In this document: positions 39,255-45,292 of the stretch, one piece after another | Position numbering within the stretch: the first letter of the stretch is position 1 | How the letters are laid out: every line of letters begins with the position of its first letter | Source of the DNA: a virus | DNA: 61,669 bases | Reading direction: 5' to 3' (one strand) | IMG/VR virus record: IMGVR_UViG_3300029985_000045 | Coordinates: 1 to 61,669 of that record | Position numbers and translations under genes: made by a program | The notes under the pieces: generated by a model | The model's database searches: none | What the model was told of the DNA's origin: nothing | The model's input: the letters and a program-made list of their open reading frames with translations, nothing else

Positions 39255-39312
39255 ATGGGCCTGAGCTGTTGCCCGACCCATCTGACTGCTGGCAGGTTAT
39301 TATGGCTGGATA

Positions 39313-39567
39313 TCAGGCTGCTTCGTCCTGGCATGTGTACATGAAGCCGCCAAGGACTCCGAAGTATGCGAGGTCGTGGTTGTGCTTTGCCATCTCGTTC
39401 AGTGCTGCAGAGATGTCCTTAGCTATATCCGCTGATGTGATGTGGTTGTAGCGGCTGAAGTGCGCGAACACTATGCGGTTGACATGGGCTTGGTCATCGC
39501 ACCACACAACCTTGCCGTTAGGAAACTCTACACCCAAGAGTCCATCGATCGTTCTGAGTAATTTCAT
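39313..39567 (-). CDS. Hypothetical protein
   Basis: 84 residues. Mixed alpha/beta (LLGVEFPNGKVVWCDDQAHV). GGAGGCATACT precedes the ATG, which overlaps the upstream mini-gene stop as ATGA. Confidence 0.6.
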   Translation of the reverse strand: MKLLRTIDGLLGVEFPNGKVVWCDDQAHVNRIVFAHFSRYNHITSADIAKDISAALNEMAKHNHDLAYFGVLGGFMYTCQDEAA

Positions 39568-39659
39568 AGTATGCCTCCTAAGATAAGTACAGTTAATATC
39601 AGCAGGCCAAACCAGACTCCTACATAGACACGCTTACAACTGATAGCATCTTGGCTCAT
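39564..39659 (-). CDS. 31-residue membrane mini-protein
   Basis: Short basic start then one transmembrane helix (VWFGLLILTVLILGGIL). ATGA overlaps at both ends; its last codons contain the ribosome site of the next gene. Confidence 0.55.
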   Translation of the reverse strand: MSQDAISCKRVYVGVWFGLLILTVLILGGIL

Positions 39660-39856
39660 GCTGCAACCTCGATGTGAAAGGATACAGATGGAGTCACTGC
39701 AAGCTGCTGCTTCATCCACTTGACATCAGCTGCTTTAAGGCCGAACACATGCTTTAAGTTCCAGACTAGGTTCTTCTCATTGAAGATGCGGAGGATAGGT
39801 CCTGACTCAGTGGTCAAGACGTAGTGCTTGTTGCTCTGTGTTATAGTCAGGTTCAT
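39656..39856 (-). CDS. Small hypothetical protein
   Basis: 66 residues from the ATG at 39856 (GGAGTGAAC upstream). Beta-like with basic patches. No family recognised. Confidence 0.6.
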   Translation of the reverse strand: MNLTITQSNKHYVLTTESGPILRIFNEKNLVWNLKHVFGLKAADVKWMKQQLAVTPSVSFHIEVAA

Positions 39857-39873
39857 GTTCACTCCTTTGTTAG

Positions 39874-40119
39874 TTAAGATGCAAGTCTTTCAAACTCTTG
39901 TTCAGTGATCAGTTCGGTATATCCACTCACGACCTTAGCACAGCGATTGCCGTTCATTCTCAGCTTACCAAAGTCACGCTCTATCTGATTGAGCTTTAAG
40001 ACCTTGTCAGTCTTGCGACCCAGTACATCGACTGTGGTGACGTGATAGTCACACATCGTCTCAGTGTTCTCGTTGCCGATTGCCTTGTTAAGCTTGATAA
40101 GTTGATAGCCTTTGAACAT
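39874..40119 (-). CDS. Hypothetical protein
   Basis: 81 residues, basic and beta-like N-terminus, Glu-rich end. AAAGGAGCAAGCA precedes the ATG; CTGA motif 27 bases before the start. Confidence 0.6.
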   Translation of the reverse strand: MFKGYQLIKLNKAIGNENTETMCDYHVTTVDVLGRKTDKVLKLNQIERDFGKLRMNGNRCAKVVSGYTELITEQEFERLAS

Positions 40120-40145
40120 TGCTTGCTCCTTTGTTATAAGTAAGT

Positions 40146-40155
40146 ATAAGATCAG
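40146..40155 (-). promoter_or_regulatory. CTGA-N3-TA promoter-like motif
   Basis: Minus-strand CTGATCTTAT, 27 bases before the ATG at 40119. A further copy, CTGAACCTATAGA, lies at 40248-40260. Confidence 0.5.
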
Positions 40156-40284
40156 GACACTTATTCATGTCTTTCAATGAAAGAGGCGAGCTCGCGTTGC
40201 TCCACTTAAGGACTGCGATTCACCATTCATGTCCCGTCTTATAATGGTCTATAGGTTCAGGCAATGCCCCAAGCTGAGGCACTA

Positions 40285-40301
40285 GGCGTAGCAGTGTCAG
40301 T
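40285..40301 (-). repeat. 17-bp intergenic element, copy 5
   Basis: Exact core; its last ten bases also form one arm of a larger hairpin (see next entry). Confidence 0.8.
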
Positions 40302-40325
40302 AGGCGACTAAGCCTACTGACACTG
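40292..40325 (-). terminator. 14-bp perfect hairpin built on repeat copy 5
   Basis: CAGTGTCAGTAGGC (40292-40305) pairs perfectly with GCCTACTGACACTG (40312-40325) around a 6-base loop. It lies just after the stop of the 40332 gene; there is no U-tract, so it may instead stabilise RNA ends or bind protein. Confidence 0.5.
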
Positions 40326-40331
40326 GACTAG

Positions 40332-40454
40332 TTAGAAGAGTGGTGGATTATTAGCGAACCACTCTGCTAGTTGGTTAGCAGTCGCCTCATCCTCAGTGAC
40401 TGCATCATACTCATCAGCTTCTAGATATATCTCACTCGGTTGTGCTTCGTTCAT
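40332..40454 (-). CDS. 40-residue acidic protein
   Basis: Glu/Asp/Ala-rich (EIYLEADEYDAVTEDEATAN). CCAGGAGGACAT before the ATG is a strong ribosome site, and a CTGA motif lies 19 bases upstream of the start. Function unknown. Confidence 0.6.
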   Translation of the reverse strand: MNEAQPSEIYLEADEYDAVTEDEATANQLAEWFANNPPLF

Positions 40455-40472
40455 ATGTCCTCCTGGTTATGT

Positions 40473-40482
40473 TTAGAATCAG
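40473..40482 (-). promoter_or_regulatory. CTGA-N3-TA promoter-like motif
   Basis: Minus-strand CTGATTCTAA, 19 bases before the ATG at 40454. Confidence 0.5.
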
Positions 40483-40529
40483 GACTCAAGCGAGACCAGG
40501 ACCGAAGTCCTGGTCTCAATGAACACTGA

Positions 40530-40991
40530 TTACTTAGAGAACTTAGCAGCGAGATCAGCAGGCAGAGCAGAGAAGTCAACAGTCTTGGCGACCTTCGTTG
40601 CGTTCAGCTCAGCGACTCGTGCATCGATGTAAGCTTGAACTTCAGCTTTCTCTTGATCAGTAGTCAGGGTCGTGATCAGAGCGCGCATCGCCTTCAGCTG
40701 GGGATCAGTCGAACCAGCGCGCGAGCCAGGGTTCTTAGCGGTATACTGAACACCACCGTTCAAGCGCTTGTCCTTGCGAAGCCAGTTGCTCTGTAAGCCA
40801 GACACATAACCCTTCAGGTCGCTATCGCTCTTCTCAGTATCAATCTCGATCTTGCCTGAGCGGAAACCCTCAAAGAGGATCGCATTCACTTGAGCGCGCT
40901 GTTCCTTAGTAGGTGCATACACACCGTCTTGCTCGCCCATGACATTGATGATAGCTGCGAATGCCGCTTCTTTTTGTGACATCTTGCTCAT
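40530..40991 (-). CDS. QKEAV-family protein, paralogue 3
   Basis: 153 residues, very similar to paralogue 2 over the whole length. GGGAGGATATGTT precedes the ATG; CTGA motif 53 bases upstream of it. High, regular codon bias suggests strong expression. Confidence 0.75.
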   Translation of the reverse strand: MSKMSQKEAAFAAIINVMGEQDGVYAPTKEQRAQVNAILFEGFRSGKIEIDTEKSDSDLKGYVSGLQSNWLRKDKRLNGGVQYTAKNPGSRAGSTDPQLKAMRALITTLTTDQEKAEVQAYIDARVAELNATKVAKTVDFSALPADLAAKFSK

Positions 40992-41043
40992 AACATATCC
41001 TCCCAGATATTGACTCGGCTTAATTGCCTCATCATGTTACTCA

Positions 41044-41053
41044 TTAGTTTCAG
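41044..41053 (-). promoter_or_regulatory. CTGA-N3-TA promoter-like motif
   Basis: Minus-strand CTGAAACTAA upstream of paralogue 3. A variant CCGAACCTATAG lies at about 41106. Confidence 0.45.
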
Positions 41054-41277
41054 ATCGTGCATCATAACTTAGCAAAGTCTTTATCATTGCCTCGTTATGC
41101 TACTCTATAGGTTCGGGAAACTGGCGCCCGCTATCCTCAGCTTAAAAGGGAACCCCTATTTTCAGGTCGGTACCCGCCGTCATTACTCCGTGTACATAAG
41201 CTTTTTCCTATAAAACAGGCCCCGCCACCTTCCAACCCTAATAGGCACAATGTACCACCTGGCCCTTTTCTAATAGG

Positions 41278-41283
41278 TATAAT
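41278..41283 (+). promoter_or_regulatory. -10 box, near-leaderless arrangement
   Basis: TATAAT seven bases before the ATG at 41291; drives the chain of eight coupled mini-genes. The ~285 bases between 40992 and 41277 hold no gene. Confidence 0.5.
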
Positions 41284-41290
41284 TTTTCTG

Positions 41291-41449
41291 ATGAAACTCA
41301 CATTTGATTTCCTTAATGATGATCTATATCTGGTCCCCGCCCACAAGCGGAACCTACTAGTACTACTCGCTACACTCAACATCATCAACATCACATTTGA
41401 AGACCGCTTCATCGTTAAATGGACCAACCAGGACCAACTTAAATTATGA
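41291..41449 (+). CDS. 52-residue LLxxLxI-type mini-protein
   Basis: First of eight plus-strand genes linked by short overlaps. NLLVLLATLNIINITFED matches the family, followed by a FIVKW strand. No ribosome site; TATAAT seven bases before the ATG. Stop overlaps the next start (ATGA). Confidence 0.6.
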   Translation: MKLTFDFLNDDLYLVPAHKRNLLVLLATLNIINITFEDRFIVKWTNQDQLKL

Positions 41450-41667
41450 AGAAAAACCACCACGCCACCCTCACCAAGCGCCAATTCGAGGACTTCGCTC
41501 CTTACAAGGACAAAATCCAGAACTCACAGGTCTACCGCTTTCACTCATCAGGCGCACAACTATCTGTCCGCGCCTCCGTCGCGGCCAACGGGCTCCACTA
41601 CATCTCCACAAACATGGCCCCCGCTAGCCTCATAATAATCTTGATTAAACTGGGCCTTCACCTATGA
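41446..41667 (+). CDS. Mini-protein ending in an LLxxLxI-type helix
   Basis: 73 residues. Basic N-terminus, beta-like centre, and ends SLIIILIKLGLHL, so here the family helix is at the very C-terminus. ATGA overlaps at both ends. Confidence 0.55.
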   Translation: MKKNHHATLTKRQFEDFAPYKDKIQNSQVYRFHSSGAQLSVRASVAANGLHYISTNMAPASLIIILIKLGLHL

Positions 41668-41822
41668 ATGACTACATGACTAAACTAAAACACTACTCTC
41701 AGCTCTACATGTTCCTCAAACAATTGGGCCTATCCGCTCCACTCGTCATGAACTCCAACGACGTCCACAACATTCACTTTGACGGGCAGACCCTCTCCTA
41801 CTCTGGGACCACATCATGGTAG
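41664..41822 (+). CDS. 52-residue LLxxLxI-type mini-protein
   Basis: LYMFLKQLGLSAPLVM followed by a beta-hairpin-like IHFDGQTLSYSG. Coupled by ATGA upstream; the next gene starts inside its last codons. Confidence 0.6.
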   Translation: MNDYMTKLKHYSQLYMFLKQLGLSAPLVMNSNDVHNIHFDGQTLSYSGTTSW

Positions 41823-42070
41823 TAGCCGAACGCCCACTCACCTGTCAAATTGAGATGAACTATGGAAACGTCGACATCTCGTTCGTGGTTCCTCATCGTG
41901 CTCACGAGTCCAAACTTCCGCAGCTACAACAGGCCCTCTACTCTTCGCTCTACCAGCGATTCATCGGGCAAAGACAGACCTCGGCCCGCCTCGATGAGAT
42001 GCGATCGATCGTGGACTCGACGGCTCCACTTCTCTATCTACTCCTTCAACTTGGCGTGAGGATAGCATGA
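41816..42070 (+). CDS. Mini-protein ending in an LLxxLxI-type helix
   Basis: 84 residues. Beta-like start (CQIEMNYGNVDISFVV), long helix, and C-terminal APLLYLLLQLGVRIA. Overlaps the previous stop by seven bases and the next start as ATGA. Confidence 0.5.
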   Translation: MVVAERPLTCQIEMNYGNVDISFVVPHRAHESKLPQLQQALYSSLYQRFIGQRQTSARLDEMRSIVDSTAPLLYLLLQLGVRIA

Positions 42071-42216
42071 TCCACGTCCTTACTCCTGAGGAGTTCTCAC
42101 ACTTCGTCGACCTATGGAATATCTTGGGTAAACTCAAGGCCATGCCGTCCTACAGCATCGTCTACCATCGGGACCGATCTGGCCGCTGCACCGAAGTACA
42201 TGTGGAGTTCCCATGA
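42067..42216 (+). CDS. 49-residue LLxxLxI-type mini-protein
   Basis: FVDLWNILGKLKAMPSYSIVY then an RCTEVHVEF strand. ATGA overlaps at both ends; no separate ribosome site. Confidence 0.55.
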   Translation: MIHVLTPEEFSHFVDLWNILGKLKAMPSYSIVYHRDRSGRCTEVHVEFP

Positions 42217-42386
42217 GCTACATTCCTTGCTCGTGCGACGACCTCGTCGGAGCACCTATCACCGAGATCAATGTCAAGGCACTTCCGCTCATCAAGCTCT
42301 TGCATAAACTTCTCCACGGGAACAGGCCTCACCGTCTTGACCCGTACTGGGAGCCGGACGACTACTATGACACAGGTGTATCGTGA
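42213..42386 (+). CDS. 57-residue LLxxLxI-type mini-protein
   Basis: LPLIKLLHKLLHGNRPHRLD followed by an acidic, aromatic end (YWEPDDYYDTG). Two Cys near the start. The next gene's GTG overlaps its stop. Confidence 0.55.
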   Translation: MSYIPCSCDDLVGAPITEINVKALPLIKLLHKLLHGNRPHRLDPYWEPDDYYDTGVS

Positions 42387-42529
42387 GACTTCACGGCATC
42401 TCTATAGAGTTCAAAGACTCCGAGTATCGAGGAGTCAGTACTCTTCACTGCACGCGTGCTCTTCCACGGCTTCTGAACCTAATGTTTCAGCTGAACCTCA
42501 TCAAGGGCTTCTCGGTGACCGAGCTATGA
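42383..42529 (+). CDS. 48-residue LLxxLxI-type mini-protein
   Basis: GTG start overlapping the upstream TGA. Beta-like first half, then LPRLLNLMFQLNLIKGFSV. Stop overlaps the next ATG. Confidence 0.55.
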   Translation: MRLHGISIEFKDSEYRGVSTLHCTRALPRLLNLMFQLNLIKGFSVTEL

Positions 42530-42732
42530 GCTTGTTTCAGAAGTGGAGCCACTACAGGTATATTGGCGAGACCGACGATGAGTTCCGGACCCGTATCATC
42601 GGGGATGCGAACCAGCGCTTCAACATGATCATCGTCTTAGCCAAGCTCGGTATTCAGGAAGCTAGAGATCAGCTGAGCAAGGCCGGAGTTGAGTGGGCGA
42701 GCGACAGATGGTTTAACGACGGCGGACGATAG
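42526..42732 (+). CDS. 68-residue LLxxLxI-type mini-protein
   Basis: Last of the coupled chain. FNMIIVLAKLGIQEARDQL in the middle, closest to the KLGIKSAR motif of the 43064 and 43596 genes; Trp-containing end. Confidence 0.6.
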   Translation: MSLFQKWSHYRYIGETDDEFRTRIIGDANQRFNMIIVLAKLGIQEARDQLSKAGVEWASDRWFNDGGR

Positions 42733-42745
42733 CCCAAAGTTCTAG

Positions 42746-42751
42746 TATAAT
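42746..42751 (+). promoter_or_regulatory. -10 box, leaderless arrangement
   Basis: TATAAT with exactly six bases to the ATG at 42758. Confidence 0.55.
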
Positions 42752-42757
42752 AAAGAT

Positions 42758-43051
42758 ATGGAATACTTGGCACTCTCAGCAAACGGTCAGTGGTCTTTAC
42801 ATAAGAACACTAACGACCACGATGCAGACTCGGTTGCTCCGCACACAGCGGACACACGACCGTATGAAGTATTTCAAGGACACTCGATGACGGGTCAACT
42901 CGCAGTTGACCACGGCAGTCAGGGTACTCTCCACGATTTCGGCGGCGGTAGCCGACCGAAAGCAGAACACACCAAGCAAGCACGCATCGGACAACCGAAT
43001 CACCCGGTAGACTCGATGTACAGTGATCGTCACCCGGGCGACGGCGAATAG
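42758..43051 (+). CDS. Hypothetical His/Asp-rich protein, leaderless
   Basis: 97 residues, unusually rich in His, Asp, Gly and Pro, low in hydrophobics, probably disordered. The start MEYLALSANGQWSLHK resembles MSKDGQWSFKK in the FlgM-like protein at 18497. No ribosome site. Function unknown. Confidence 0.55.
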   Translation: MEYLALSANGQWSLHKNTNDHDADSVAPHTADTRPYEVFQGHSMTGQLAVDHGSQGTLHDFGGGSRPKAEHTKQARIGQPNHPVDSMYSDRHPGDGE

Positions 43052-43057
43052 TATAAT
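43052..43057 (+). promoter_or_regulatory. -10 box, leaderless arrangement
   Basis: TATAAT with exactly six bases to the ATG at 43064; just after the stop of the preceding gene. Confidence 0.55.
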
Positions 43058-43063
43058 CGCCGC

Positions 43064-43312
43064 ATGGCGATTGTTCCAAAGACATTTGATCAGATAATGG
43101 GCGAGAGCATTGCTTCTTTGAGCAAGGCACTTGAGGTAGAGATGTTCTATGGACATCCACGCCCTGAGGAAAAGCTTTGCGGTTTGCTCAGCAAGCTTGG
43201 TATTAAGAGTGCTCGCAGCTTCAGCATGTTTAAGTTTGAAGGACTTGACACAATTTTGAAGTCTGTTACGTTTGATAGCACTCAGCTCAAACTATGGAAA
43301 GATATTAAGTAA
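43064..43312 (+). CDS. LLxxLxI-type mini-protein, leaderless
   Basis: 82 residues. EEKLCGLLSKLGIKSARSFS is a model example of the family helix; KLGIKSAR is repeated exactly in the 43596 gene. Beta-like C-terminal part. Confidence 0.65.
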   Translation: MAIVPKTFDQIMGESIASLSKALEVEMFYGHPRPEEKLCGLLSKLGIKSARSFSMFKFEGLDTILKSVTFDSTQLKLWKDIK

Positions 43313-43384
43313 CTTAGTTCTAACTCATTATATTGCATCTGGCAAGGGGCCCCGTCGAAGCGCGGGCGCTTAGGAGAAATACGA

Positions 43385-43603
43385 ATGCTGACAAATATGT
43401 TCGATAGCACTTCCACTCTGAAGCTGTTTCGTATTCTGTATCAACTGAACATCATCACTGATTTTTATCATAAGAAACATGCATTTTCGGCTCTGACTAA
43501 AATGATTAACCCGCCAGAGCCGAAAGAGAACTGGATTAGATTCGCCAGCGTAAGTCTTCAGATAGATTATATTGAGCTAATACCGGTGACCAGACGTGGA
43601 TGA
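43385..43603 (+). CDS. LLxxLxI-type mini-protein
   Basis: 72 residues. TLKLFRILYQLNIITDFY near the N-terminus. TAGGAGAAATACGA before the ATG is a normal ribosome site, unlike the leaderless genes just upstream. A GGGGCCCC palindrome lies in the leader. Confidence 0.65.
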   Translation: MLTNMFDSTSTLKLFRILYQLNIITDFYHKKHAFSALTKMINPPEPKENWIRFASVSLQIDYIELIPVTRRG

Positions 43604-43703
43604 TTACGTCGATCGACGCAAGTCAACCAAGCTAAAGATCTTACTCGCGAAGCTTGGAATCAAGAGCGCACGCCCTGCTGTTTCAAGCTTATCAGGTTAC
43701 TAA
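43596..43703 (+). CDS. 35-residue LLxxLxI-type mini-protein
   Basis: GTG start inside the end of the previous gene. LKILLAKLGIKSARPAV and a short tail: close to the minimal unit of the family. Confidence 0.55.
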   Translation: MDDYVDRRKSTKLKILLAKLGIKSARPAVSSLSGY

Positions 43704-43742
43704 TTGAGTTGAAATGTGTAAGCTGCAAAAGAATCAGCTTGT

Positions 43743-44024
43743 CTACTTCTTGGCACGCTGAGACGACGTTAAGTCTTGAATATGGCGTTCAAGGGCCATC
43801 GACGCTTCAAAGTAAGCCTCGGCCTTTTCATAAGGTGTTAAACACCCTTTAGTAGAAGGATCATAGGATACAAGAGTGAGCTGGTAGCGAACTGGCCCAC
43901 CGTCTTCTGAGAGTTGTATTCTCTTTGTAACGGTCTCAATAGTACCTATGACTCTAAGACGCCTCAATAGCATATAGACATGATGCACTGAAGTAACTTG
44001 ATCGGACGTCAATCTGTTGAACAT
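43743..44024 (-). CDS. LLxxLxI-type protein
   Basis: 93 residues. VHHVYMLLRRLRVIGTIETV, then beta strands and a C-terminal helix. GAGGATGC precedes the ATG; overlaps the upstream gene by 16 bases. Confidence 0.6.
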   Translation of the reverse strand: MFNRLTSDQVTSVHHVYMLLRRLRVIGTIETVTKRIQLSEDGGPVRYQLTLVSYDPSTKGCLTPYEKAEAYFEASMALERHIQDLTSSQRAKK

Positions 44025-44194
44025 GCATCCTCTGCAATCATCTTGCCAAGTCGAGCCATATAGTCAGTCCAGGTTGCTGCCGCAGGTTCAAATGATGAGC
44101 GAATGCCAAGGTCACGAAGAAAATACAATAGTCGGAAATGTAGTTCCAACTTCTGTAGATCTTGTATCTTCTGGTACCGCCCAATCCGCGTCAT
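44009..44194 (-). CDS. LLxxLxI-type mini-protein
   Basis: 61 residues. LHFRLLYFLRDLGIRSSFEP; a TATAAC box lies seven bases before the ATG, so it may have its own near-leaderless transcript although AGGTAC could act as a weak ribosome site. Confidence 0.6.
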   Translation of the reverse strand: MTRIGRYQKIQDLQKLELHFRLLYFLRDLGIRSSFEPAAATWTDYMARLGKMIAEDACSTD

Positions 44195-44202
44195 GTACCT
44201 AG

Positions 44203-44334
44203 TTATACTAGCTTCGACTTATGTGTGTATAGCAATTTGGCAAGAAAGAACTTTAGGTCAATAGCATAGTACAGATCGATTGCCTCTTTATTGTTCTTGA
44301 AACGAATAACAACAGGGCGCTTTTGATCTTTCAT
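44203..44334 (-). CDS. 43-residue LLxxLxI-type mini-protein (divergent)
   Basis: AAAGGAAGTACTT precedes the ATG. Ends YAIDLKFFLAKLLYTHKSKL, with the helix at the C-terminus. Its stop overlaps the TATAAC box of the next gene. Confidence 0.55.
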   Translation of the reverse strand: MKDQKRPVVIRFKNNKEAIDLYYAIDLKFFLAKLLYTHKSKLV

Positions 44335-44363
44335 AAGTACTTCCTTTGATGAGGACCTAGTAC

Positions 44364-44627
44364 TTATATTTTATCAGGTTCTTCGGAAAGCATCTCTTCT
44401 ATAAGCTTATCGCCTAGCTTTTGTTCGTATAGGTCTTTCAGCAGCTTATCGTATGTAGATGTTCTTAGGTTGTAGCCGTACTTCTGTTCCCGGCGCATTT
44501 TGTTCTTAGGTCCGCCTAGTGTGCCCTGAAGATAAGAGATATCGTCACAGCTTACGAAACGTAGTTCAGATTTGATCTTGTCAACAACTAGTTGTTCTCT
44601 TCTAATGTCTTCTGTGTCGAACGCCAT
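44364..44627 (-). CDS. Hypothetical charged protein
   Basis: 87 residues from the ATG at 44627 (GGGAGATGGT upstream). Helical, Asp/Glu/Lys-rich, Tyr-containing. No family recognised. Confidence 0.6.
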   Translation of the reverse strand: MAFDTEDIRREQLVVDKIKSELRFVSCDDISYLQGTLGGPKNKMRREQKYGYNLRTSTYDKLLKDLYEQKLGDKLIEEMLSEEPDKI

Positions 44628-44646
44628 ACCATCTCCCAAGACACTC

Positions 44647-44748
44647 TCACTTGATCTTCAATAAACGATACATAAAAGTAATGAGATGATACTTCGCCTG
44701 ATCTTGCTTATGTCGAAGGAATAAGTCAGTTACTACTGCTTGTCCCAT
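44647..44748 (-). CDS. 33-residue LLxxLxI-type mini-protein (possible)
   Basis: ATG at 44748 inside the end of the upstream gene with GAGCAGCATCG before it. Ends KYHLITFMYRLLKIK. The frame is open further upstream but that portion lacks coding character. Confidence 0.45.
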   Translation of the reverse strand: MGQAVVTDLFLRHKQDQAKYHLITFMYRLLKIK

Positions 44749-44978
44749 CGATGCTGCTCGATGTCCAGGGGTTCCTGCTCGTCCACAAGAGCATGATGTG
44801 TTATGACATCCAAAGCCATTTTTGCTCTTTGTGCTGGTGACGGTGGGTTCGGGTACAGAAACTCCGGGAGACACATTGCTTTGAACGGACATACTTTACA
44901 CCTTTGCGATTCCATGCACTTCCCGTCTAGGGAAGCAATCTGTTCTAAAATTGTTGAGTCATTTTTACTTAGTGCCAT
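44733..44978 (-). CDS. Cys-rich protein, paralogue A
   Basis: 81 residues from the ATG at 44978 (GGAGAGCCAG upstream). ILEQIASLDGKC ... CKVCPFKAMCLPEFL: the spacing GxC-x(6)-CxxCP parallels paralogue B upstream, consistent with a zinc or iron-sulfur site. Acidic C-terminus. Confidence 0.65.
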   Translation of the reverse strand: MALSKNDSTILEQIASLDGKCMESQRCKVCPFKAMCLPEFLYPNPPSPAQRAKMALDVITHHALVDEQEPLDIEQHRWDKQ

Positions 44979-45228
44979 CTGGCTCTCCAAGCAAATCATC
45001 AACAGCTTTATCAATCAGTATACGTGAGGCGACTTCTTTATATTTAGCGTCGGCCTGCTCTTCAGATAGATCTTCTACCCCAAGGGCTTCCACACATGAC
45101 AAGAATGAGCCGTTTGATTTCTTTTTGAGCTTAGACAACGGACAGGACTTACAGATGGACGGTTTGGCCCACAGGGTACAAGAGCCCTCGGAATCTACGA
45201 TTTTCTTCAATATGTCCATGCTATCCAT
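44965..45228 (-). CDS. Cys-rich protein, paralogue B
   Basis: 87 residues. ILKKIVDSEGSC ... CKSCPLSKL ... FLSCVEAL, same layout as paralogue A. A TATAAT lies about 23 bases before the ATG. Four Cys suggest a metal site. Function unknown. Confidence 0.65.
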   Translation of the reverse strand: MDSMDILKKIVDSEGSCTLWAKPSICKSCPLSKLKKKSNGSFLSCVEALGVEDLSEEQADAKYKEVASRILIDKAVDDLLGEPDGTK

Positions 45229-45280
45229 TTGTTTCAGATGATCCTAAAGAAGATTATACAGTACCTATTAACTAGGATGA

Positions 45281-45286
45281 TATAAT
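45281..45286 (+). promoter_or_regulatory. Extended -10 box, leaderless arrangement
   Basis: TGATATAAT with exactly six bases to the ATG at 45293. Confidence 0.55.
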
Positions 45287-45292
45287 GTGTCA

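Larger units (their letters stand above)
38691..39312 (-). other. Non-coding block, motif-rich
   Basis: About 620 bases with no plausible gene on either strand. It holds a GA-dinucleotide run (38700-38712), CTGA motifs at 38723, 38852 and 39070, two near-identical CCTGTATAGGTC segments (about 38962 and 39015), a 7-bp hairpin ATCCCTT/AAGGGAT near 38787, and repeat copy 4 near the right end. It could be a regulatory hub, replication origin or non-coding RNA gene. Confidence 0.6.

Noticed and set aside
41137-41484. 115-codon minus ORF at the start of the mini-gene cluster
   Set aside because: Overlaps the first coupled plus-strand genes, with no ribosome site and no family pattern; the plus-strand chain is better supported.
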